DNA of 64,000 nucleotides from Streptomyces sp. CB00316 (GTDB lineage Bacteria; Actinomycetota; Actinomycetes; Streptomycetales; Streptomycetaceae). The notes below the pieces were generated by a model. The model made no database searches. It had not been told where the DNA came from and saw only the letters and a list, made by a program, of their open reading frames with translations. Positions 58,500 to 64,000 of the stretch are shown one piece after another. A program made the translations under genes and the position numbers. The stretch covers positions 310,001-374,000 of the forward strand of contig NZ_LIXI01000006.1 in NCBI RefSeq assembly GCF_001905595.1, given 5' to 3'. Every line of letters begins with the position of its first letter. Position 1 is the first letter of the stretch.

Positions 58500-58511
58500 G
58501 AAAGCGCTTGC
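58500..58511. promoter_or_regulatory. LacI-type operator GAAAGCGCTTGC
   Basis: This near-palindrome differs in one position from GAAAGCGCTTTC at 46073. It lies between the dehydratase stop and the transporter operon start, 98 bases upstream of the latter. Confidence 0.65.
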
Positions 58512-58575
58512 TACAGGTCACAGGCCACTGAGCGGCCCGGGGCCGGGGCCCGGGCACTGCGGTCTGCGGGCCGGC

Positions 58576-60327
58576 TCAGCCCGCGTACGGGTCGGGAACC
58601 TCTCCCTCCCGGGCCAGGAACGCGAAGTCGCATCCGGTGTCGGCCTGGCTGATCTGCTCCTGGTACAGCGCCCCGTACCCGCGTCCGTAGCGGGCGGGCG
58701 GCGGGGACCAGGCGGCCCGGCGCCGCTCCAGCTCCCCCTCGTCCACGTCGAGCCGCAGGAGCCGGGCCTCGACGTCGAGGGTGATCAGGTCGCCGGTGCG
58801 GACCAGGGCCAGCGGCCCGCCGACGAAGGACTCGGGCGCGATGTGCAGGACGCAGGCCCCGTAACTGGTGCCGCTCATCCGGGCGTCGGAGATCCGCACC
58901 ATGTCCCGTACACCCTGCTTCAGCAGGTTGTCCGGGATCGGCAGCATGCCGTACTCGGGCATGCCGGGTCCGCCCTGGGGCCCCGCGTTGCGCAGCACCA
59001 GCACATGGTCCGGAGTGAGGGCCAGAGCTGGGTCGTTGATCGTGCGCTGGAGCTCCTGGTAGTCGTCGAAGACGACGGCGGGCCCGGTGTGGCGCAGCAG
59101 GTGCGGCTCGGCGGCGATGTGCTTGATGACCGCGCCGTCGGGGCAGAGGTTGCCGCGCAGGACCGCCACCCCGCCCTCCTCGGCCAGCGGGTCGCGACGT
59201 TCCCGGATGACGCGGGCGTTGTGGACGGCCGCCCCGTCGAGCTGTTCGCGCAGGGTGGCGTGCGCGACCGTGGGACGGTCCAGGTGGAGTACGTCGGTGA
59301 GCCGGCCGAGGAAGCCGGGCAGGCCGCCCGCGAAGTGGAAGTCCTCCATCAGGTACCGCCCGCCGGGGCGGAGATCGGCGAGGACGGGCACCGTACGGGC
59401 GATCCGGTCGAAGTCGTCGAGCGTGAGCTTCACACCGGAGCGGCCCGCCATGGCGATCAGGTGGATCACGGCGTTGGTGGAGCCGCCGAGCGCGAGAACG
59501 GTGGCGACGGCGTCCTCGTACGCCTCGGGGGTGAGGATCTGCGACAACGTCCTCTGCCGCCACACGAGTTCCACGATGCGCAGCCCCGAGGCGGCCGCCA
59601 TCCGCTCGTGCCCGGAGTCGACGGCCGGGATGGACGAGGCGCCCGGCATGGTGACGCCCAGCACCTCGGCGGCGGCCGTCAGGGTGGAGGCGGTGCCCAT
59701 CGTCATGCAGTGGCCGGCGGAGCGGGCGAGGCCGTTCTCCAGCTCGCCCATCTCGCAGTCGCCGATGAGCCCGGCGCGCCGCTCGTCCCAGTACTTCCAC
59801 ATGTCCGTGCCGGAGCCGAGGATCTCGTTGCGCCAGTGCCCCGGCAGCATCGGCCCGGCGGGCACGAAGACGGTCGGCAGGTCCACCGACGCGGCGCCCA
59901 TCAGCAGGGCGGGCGTCGACTTGTCGCAGCCGCCGAGCAGCACGGCCCCGTCGACCGGGTAGGAGCGCAGCAGCTCCTCGGTCTCCATGGCGAGCAGGTT
60001 GCGGTAGAGCATCGGGGTCGGCTTCTGGAAGGTCTCCGAGAGCGTGGAGACCGGGAACTCCAGCGGGAACCCGCCCGCCTGCCAGACCCCCCGCTTGACC
60101 GCCTGAGCACGTTCGCGCAGGTGGGAGTGGCAGGGGTTGATGTCGGACCAGGTGTTGAGGACGGCGATGACCGGCTTGCCGAGGTGCTCCTCGGGGAGGT
60201 AGCCGAGCTGGCGGGTGCGGGCGCGGTGGCTGAAGGAGCGCAGGCCGTCGGTGCCGTACCACTGGTGGCTGCGCAGCTCCTCGGCCGCGATGAGGCGGCC
60301 TTCACGTCCCGTCCGGTCGTCTGTCAC
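58576..60327 (-). CDS. IlvD/Edd-family sugar-acid dehydratase
   Basis: A 583-residue iron-sulfur dehydratase of the IlvD/Edd family. Predicted cluster cysteines lie in INPCHSH (about 65), GGCDKSTPA (about 133) and GHCMTMGT (about 203). It resembles sugar-acid dehydratases such as L-arabonate and D-galactonate dehydratase more than IlvD itself. It should form a 2-keto-3-deoxy sugar acid. The GTG start overlaps the stop of the DHDPS-family gene (GTGA), coupling the two steps. Confidence 0.92.
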   Translation of the reverse strand: MTDDRTGREGRLIAAEELRSHQWYGTDGLRSFSHRARTRQLGYLPEEHLGKPVIAVLNTWSDINPCHSHLRERAQAVKRGVWQAGGFPLEFPVSTLSETFQKPTPMLYRNLLAMETEELLRSYPVDGAVLLGGCDKSTPALLMGAASVDLPTVFVPAGPMLPGHWRNEILGSGTDMWKYWDERRAGLIGDCEMGELENGLARSAGHCMTMGTASTLTAAAEVLGVTMPGASSIPAVDSGHERMAAASGLRIVELVWRQRTLSQILTPEAYEDAVATVLALGGSTNAVIHLIAMAGRSGVKLTLDDFDRIARTVPVLADLRPGGRYLMEDFHFAGGLPGFLGRLTDVLHLDRPTVAHATLREQLDGAAVHNARVIRERRDPLAEEGGVAVLRGNLCPDGAVIKHIAAEPHLLRHTGPAVVFDDYQELQRTINDPALALTPDHVLVLRNAGPQGGPGMPEYGMLPIPDNLLKQGVRDMVRISDARMSGTSYGACVLHIAPESFVGGPLALVRTGDLITLDVEARLLRLDVDEGELERRRAAWSPPPARYGRGYGALYQEQISQADTGCDFAFLAREGEVPDPYAG

Positions 60328-61226
60328 AGGGACCACTCCGCTATCTGCTCGGCGACCTCGGCGCGCCGGTGCTCGGGCAGGACCCGGCTCGGTGCGCGGA
60401 CGTCGCGACGGCAGAGGCCCAGGGCGGAGAGAGCCTCCTTGACGACGGTGACGTTGTTGGCGGACTGCTCCTCGGCACGGAGCTCCTCGAAGCGGCGGAT
60501 GCGCTCCCACACCTTCATGGCAGCCACGTAGTCCCCGGCGCGCAGCGCTTCCAGCATGTCGAGGGAGACGGCCGGGGCGACGTTGACGAGCCCGGAGGTG
60601 AAGCCGGTGGCGCCGGTGGCGAAGTAGGAGGGGGCGTACAGCTCGGCGAGACCCGCGACCCAGACGAACCGTTCCAGTCCGGCGTCCCGGGCGAAGGCGC
60701 CGAAGCGGGCCGCGTCGGGGACGGCGTACTTCACGCCGATGACGTTGGGGCAGCTGTCGGCCAGCTCACCGAGCCGCTCCCCCGCGAGCTGCGGGTTGCG
60801 GATGTACGGGACGACGCCCAGCCCCGGAACGGCCTCGGCGATGGCCCGGTGGTAGTCGACCCACCCCTCCTGGGCGACGTAGGGGTGGACCGGCTGGTGG
60901 ACCATCACCATGGCCGCTCCGGCCCCGGCGGCGTGCTCGGCGGCGGCGACCGCGGTCGGCACGTCGTGGCCGACGCCCACCAGGACGGTGGCGCGCCCGG
61001 CGGCCTCCTCGGCGGTCAGCTCGGTGACCAGGCGCCGCTCGTCGGGGGTGAGGGCGTAGAACTCCCCGGTGTTGCCGTTCGGGGTGACGATGCGGACGCC
61101 GCCGTCCAGCAGTCTGCGCGTCAGGGCGCGGTGGGTAGCGGTGTCGATGGTGCCGTCCTCGGCGAACGGGGTCACCGGGATCGCCACCACGTCTGCGAGG
61201 GCCGCCTTCAGCTCAGAGAAGTCCAT
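60324..61226 (-). CDS. DHDPS-family 2-keto-3-deoxy-sugar-acid dehydratase/aldolase
   Basis: A 300-residue (beta/alpha)8 enzyme of the dihydrodipicolinate synthase family. The Schiff-base lysine lies in IGVKYAVPD (about residue 165), and the strand-1 signature is VTPFAEDGTID. In sugar-acid operons this family converts 2-keto-3-deoxyarabonate or 5-keto-4-deoxyglucarate to 2-ketoglutarate semialdehyde. I chose ATG 61226; a GTG at 61283 would overlap the GntR stop and add 19 residues without family similarity. Confidence 0.88.
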   Translation of the reverse strand: MDFSELKAALADVVAIPVTPFAEDGTIDTATHRALTRRLLDGGVRIVTPNGNTGEFYALTPDERRLVTELTAEEAAGRATVLVGVGHDVPTAVAAAEHAAGAGAAMVMVHQPVHPYVAQEGWVDYHRAIAEAVPGLGVVPYIRNPQLAGERLGELADSCPNVIGVKYAVPDAARFGAFARDAGLERFVWVAGLAELYAPSYFATGATGFTSGLVNVAPAVSLDMLEALRAGDYVAAMKVWERIRRFEELRAEEQSANNVTVVKEALSALGLCRRDVRAPSRVLPEHRRAEVAEQIAEWSL

Positions 61227-61279
61227 GCGGACCGGCCTTTCGTCGGGTTGCTGGTGGTGGTGCGTGTCCAGCAGACGGT

Positions 61280-61936
61280 TCACGCCGTGCCACCCCCGTC
61301 TTCGTCGTCGGGGAAGGCACGGCGTACGAACGATGCGATGTGGTGGTGCAGAGCCCCTGCGGCGGCCTCCGCGTCCTCGGCGAGCGCGAGCCGCAGGATC
61401 TCCCGGTGCTCGGCCGCCTCGCGCTCCCAGGACGGGACCGCCGACCAGGCCACGGTGGACACGAGGGCCGCCTGGTCGCGGACCTCGTCGAGCATCCGGG
61501 AGAGCAGGGGGTTGCCGCAGGGCAGGTACAGGGCACGGTGGAAGTCCCGGTTGGCCAGCGACCGATCGGCTGTGTCGTCCGCCAAGTCGGCCCGCTCCAG
61601 GGCTTCCTGGGCGGCCTCCAGCGAGGCCTTCCGGTTGACGGACCGGCGCAGCGCCTCCGGTTCGAGCAGGAGGCGTACGTCGTACACCTCCCGGGCCATG
61701 GTCGCGTCGACGAGCCGTACGGTGACGCCCTTGTACTGGCTCATCACCACGAGCCCCGTACCCGCGAGGGTCTTGAGCGCCTCCCGGACGGGCGTCTTCG
61801 ACACCCCGAACTGCGCGGCGAGTTCCGTCTCCACCAGCGCCTGTCCCGGTCTCAGCTGCGCGGTGAGGATGGCGTGCTTGATGGCCTCCAGCACGTACTG
61901 GGTCCGGGACGGGATCGGGGCAGGGGCGAAGGTCAT
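61280..61936 (-). CDS. GntR-family (FCD) regulator
   Basis: A 218-residue GntR regulator of the FadR/FCD subgroup. The winged helix covers about residues 10-75 (ILTAQLRPGQALVETELAAQ, then GVSKTPVREALKTL). The C-terminal all-helical FCD effector domain (about 90-210) shows NRDFHRAL and the AEHREIL histidine region that binds metal and sugar acids. It is divergent from the uronate dehydrogenase and upstream of the dehydratase genes, so it probably controls both. Confidence 0.93.
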   Translation of the reverse strand: MTFAPAPIPSRTQYVLEAIKHAILTAQLRPGQALVETELAAQFGVSKTPVREALKTLAGTGLVVMSQYKGVTVRLVDATMAREVYDVRLLLEPEALRRSVNRKASLEAAQEALERADLADDTADRSLANRDFHRALYLPCGNPLLSRMLDEVRDQAALVSTVAWSAVPSWEREAAEHREILRLALAEDAEAAAGALHHHIASFVRRAFPDDEDGGGTA

Positions 61937-61970
61937 GGGTGACGGGCTCTCACATCTCGCGTATCGCGTC

Positions 61971-61993
61971 TCATATATGACGTACGAAGTACG
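61971..61993. promoter_or_regulatory. GntR-type operator in divergent promoter region
   Basis: TCATATATGA (perfect 10-base palindrome) is followed at once by CGTACGAAGTACG (5-base arms, 3-base spacer). Both are 35-57 bases upstream of the GntR start, which fits autoregulation. The rest of the gap to 62291 shows no gene. Confidence 0.6.
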
Positions 61994-62291
61994 ACGCGAT
62001 GAAGCTAGAGCGGCCCGGAATGTTTCGTCAACGCTTCGGACCGAAGAACTTTCCAGACGGGCGGGGCACTTGACGCGGTCGCGCGGGCTCCTTAGCTTGT
62101 CCACGCATGTGAATGCAATCCAAGGGTTTGAAACGCGGGTGGCTGCGGGCAGCGTTCTCAACCCGGGCACCCCCCGGGCGACGCCCGCCGGAACGCCCCC
62201 CTTGAACGCCCCCTGAGCGCCCGGCACCGCACTCGTCCCGTCCCGCCCTGCCCGCCCCGCCCCCGGCACTCCGCATCGAGGAGATCCCCTT

Positions 62292-63101
62292 ATGCCCGCT
62301 CCGCGCACCATCCTGCTGACCGGCGCCGCCGGCGGCCTGGGCACCCTGATGCGAGGCCTGCTGCCCGCGTACGGATACGATCTCCGGCTCCTGGACCTGG
62401 TACCGATCGAGGACGAACCGGAAGCGATCACCGCCGACTTGGCGGACCGTAAGGCACTGCGCGAGGCGGTACGCGGGGTGGACGCGGTGATCCACCTGGC
62501 AGGCATCTCCCTGGAATCGACCTTCGACAAGATCCTGCGGGCGAACATCGAGGGCACGTACAACCTCTACGAGGCCGCGCGCGAGGAGGGCGTCGCCCGC
62601 ATGGTGTCCGCATCCTCGAACCACGCGATCGGCTACACCCCGCGCCCGCGACCCGGCGACCCGCTGATCCCCATCGACACCCCGCACCGCCCGGACACCT
62701 TCTACGGCCTGTCGAAGTCCTTCGGCGAGGACCTGGCACAGCTCTACTGGGACAAGCACGGCGTCGAGACCGTCTCGGTACGGATCGGGAGCTGCTTCCC
62801 GGAGCCCACCTCGGTACGGATGCTGTCGGTCTGGATGAGCCCCGGCGACGGCGCCCGCCTCTTCCACGCGGCCCTGACCGCCGAGGCGGTCGGCCACACG
62901 GTGGCCTACGGCTCCTCCGCCAACACCCGCCTGTGGTGGGACCTGACGACGGCACGCGCCCTCGGCTACGACCCGCAGGACGACTCGGAGCCGTACGCGG
63001 CCAAGCTGGTGGCCGAGCAGGGCGAACTGGACCCGGCGAACCCGGCACACGCGGGGATCGGCGGCCACTTCGTCACGGACCCGCCCATCTGGCCGCACTG
63101 A
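62292..63101 (+). CDS. Uronate dehydrogenase-like NAD-dependent oxidoreductase
   Basis: A 269-residue extended-SDR protein matching uronate dehydrogenases, which oxidise galacturonate or glucuronate to the aldaric lactone. The cofactor motif is LLTGAAGGLGTLMR (about residue 7). The catalytic Ser lies in SASSNHAIGYT. The YGLSK motif gives Tyr138 and Lys142. It supplies the oxidative entry step for pectin-derived galacturonate. Divergent from the GntR gene, and GAGGAG precedes the ATG. Confidence 0.9.
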   Translation: MPAPRTILLTGAAGGLGTLMRGLLPAYGYDLRLLDLVPIEDEPEAITADLADRKALREAVRGVDAVIHLAGISLESTFDKILRANIEGTYNLYEAAREEGVARMVSASSNHAIGYTPRPRPGDPLIPIDTPHRPDTFYGLSKSFGEDLAQLYWDKHGVETVSVRIGSCFPEPTSVRMLSVWMSPGDGARLFHAALTAEAVGHTVAYGSSANTRLWWDLTTARALGYDPQDDSEPYAAKLVAEQGELDPANPAHAGIGGHFVTDPPIWPH

Positions 63102-63202
63102 GGCGGCGGCGCACGACTGGTCCCTGCGCGGCCCGTTGACCGATGCCAGAGCACTGACCAGCGTCACCCAAGGCATGAGCTTGTTGTTCAAGGACTCTGC
63201 TT

Positions 63203-63410
63203 GATCATCAGGCCCATGCGTTGAAGAGCGTTCCGCCCAGCGTGGTGATGCCGTAGGAGCGGATCTGGCGCCACTCACCCTTTGTAAGCACCGAGGTGTC
63301 CACGTCGGAGAGGGGTGTGGCGAGCTGCTCGGTACTCAGAACCACGAAGCCTGCTTCAGCGAAGGTAGAGGCCCACGGCGGAGGGGGGAAAAACTCCTCT
63401 GAGTGGTAGA
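63203..63410 (-). pseudogene. Frameshifted small hypothetical gene
   Basis: On the minus strand, FPPSAVGLYLR ends in a stop. One base further on another frame continues as EAGFVVLSTEQLATPL, then GEWRQIRSYGITTLGGTLFN. Removing one T near 63359 would join them into a protein of a type found widely in Streptomyces. A second shift in the preceding C/T-rich tract, before VYHSEEF, is possible. I recognise no function. Confidence 0.5.
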
Positions 63411-63444
63411 CGGGCCGCCGACCGTGGCGGCGGCCGGTTCGGAA

Positions 63445-63624
63445 TCAGTCCGCCTTCGCCTCGAAGGCCCGAGCAACCGCCCAGGTGTCCTCGACTGCAT
63501 GGCGGCCGGAGGGAAGGGCAGCGTGTTCGATGCAGCCGTTGTCCGAGCCGCCGTACGTGCTCTTGTTCCAGGACGCACCCTCGAATTCGGGATCTACAGC
63601 TCGGGAAGCCGCGTTCTCGATCAC
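63445..63624 (-). CDS. DUF397 domain protein
   Basis: A 59-residue DUF397 protein (WNKSTYGGSDNGCIEHAAL). The C-terminus is short and lacks the FTPAEWRAFL-like ending seen in the copy at 1119, reading WAVARAFEAKAD instead. GTG 63624 overlaps a stop at 63621 (GTGA) and follows GAGGAAA. Confidence 0.8.
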   Translation of the reverse strand: MIENAASRAVDPEFEGASWNKSTYGGSDNGCIEHAALPSGRHAVEDTWAVARAFEAKAD

Positions 63625-63710
63625 GATCTGGTTTCCTCGATGAACTCGCGAATGTACTGGCTGAGCGCCGTCGGCGACAGGGCCTCGCGCGGCTGCTGGG
63701 TACCTCCTCG
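63621..63710 (-). pseudogene. C-terminal remnant of an XRE/DUF5753 regulator
   Basis: The last codons before the DUF397 gene read EALSPTALSQYIREFIEETR, the usual end of an XRE/DUF5753 protein coupled to DUF397. Upstream to the window edge no frame gives a helix-turn-helix or DUF5753 motif, so most of the partner seems lost. The 63.7-64.0 kb region holds nothing else I can support. Confidence 0.5.
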
Positions 63711-64000
63711 CCCGGGCCGGACGCGCCCGGCGCCGACGCCGTACGGGATCTGCGGGCGCAGGCCTTCCCCGCTGCCAGGGGAGGCGGGGCCCTCGACGTC
63801 TCCCGTGCGTGAGGAGGCGCCGGACGTACCGGAGTCGGGAGCCGTCGACGCTCGTACGGCCCCGCGGCTGATCGGGGCGCTGCGGTTCCGAGCCCGCGGA
63901 GGTGCGCCCGTGCGCCGCCGACCGTGCACGGGAAGGAAGCCGCCGCGTCCCTCCCGCGCACGGGGTCATGGGGGGTGCCGGTCAGCAGTTCGGGATCACG

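Noticed and set aside
1..64000. tRNA, rRNA, riboswitch or prophage
   Set aside because: I looked for cloverleaf ends, T-box or cobalamin-type motifs, integrases and phage structural genes and saw none; a covariance-model search would be needed to exclude small RNAs.

Overview
The window is high-GC actinobacterial chromosome, almost certainly Streptomyces. Evidence: GTG starts and GTGA/ATGA overlaps, XRE(DUF5753)/DUF397 gene pairs, a SARP regulator, an FO synthase (F420), LAxTG sortase substrates and an IdeR/DmdR iron box. The set of genes recalls the S. griseus clade, but I could not test this.

Layout. 1-4.6 kb: an XRE/DUF397 pair; a divergent pair (uncharacterised EthD/Dabb-like protein and an SDR) around a sharp palindromic operator; a symporter remnant; and an ADP-ribosylglycohydrolase-like protein whose metal-ligand motifs look destroyed. 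4.85-19.6 kb: a grixazone-type aminohydroxybenzoate cluster. It holds aspartate kinase, GriI-like aldolase and GriH-like cyclase (3-amino-4-hydroxybenzoate from aspartate semialdehyde and a C3 unit), a LuxC/LuxE-type carboxylate reductase, a tyrosinase-like o-aminophenol oxidase with its copper chaperone, two MFS exporters, a FAD-linked oxidase, a SARP with a TTA (bldA) codon, an F420-NADP-reductase-like protein and a LuxR regulator. A 10-bp tandem repeat lies between the SARP and the oxidase gene. 19.6-22.4 kb: decayed genes (AraC/GlxA type, ESX-like cassette) around an NPP1 protein. 22.4-32.2 kb: FO synthase fbiC, HAD hydrolase, a class B penicillin-binding protein, a NAGPA-type lipoprotein, an IS481-type remnant, an LLM oxidoreductase and small membrane or secreted proteins.

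32.3-36 kb: an iron-regulated divergent locus. A perfect iron box sits between a siderophore-interacting reductase and an unusual in-frame fusion of a penicillin-acylase-type Ntn hydrolase with a siderophore GNAT acetyltransferase. 36-44.2 kb: an APC permease and a catabolic-looking cluster (ALDH, D-aminoacylase-type amidohydrolase, LLM oxidoreductase, SDR, second LLM oxidoreductase). Its promoter regions carry the same CTGACG-N3-CGTCAG operator seen 40 kb away at 2.36 kb, so these genes probably form one regulon.

44.6-63.1 kb: a sortase substrate, then a pectin island. It holds two PL1 pectate lyases, a pectinesterase, a rhamnogalacturonan-acetylesterase-like SGNH enzyme, an overlapping operon (two ABC permeases, Gfo/Idh oxidoreductase, PmoA-like protein, GH43, solute-binding protein), an IlvD/Edd dehydratase, a DHDPS-family lyase, a GntR regulator and a uronate dehydrogenase. 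Together they describe extracellular pectin breakdown, uptake and oxidative uronate or arabinose catabolism. AGCGCT-centred (LacI-type) palindromes precede both the first pectate lyase and the transporter operon. The window ends in decayed small genes and a DUF397 gene whose XRE partner is degraded.
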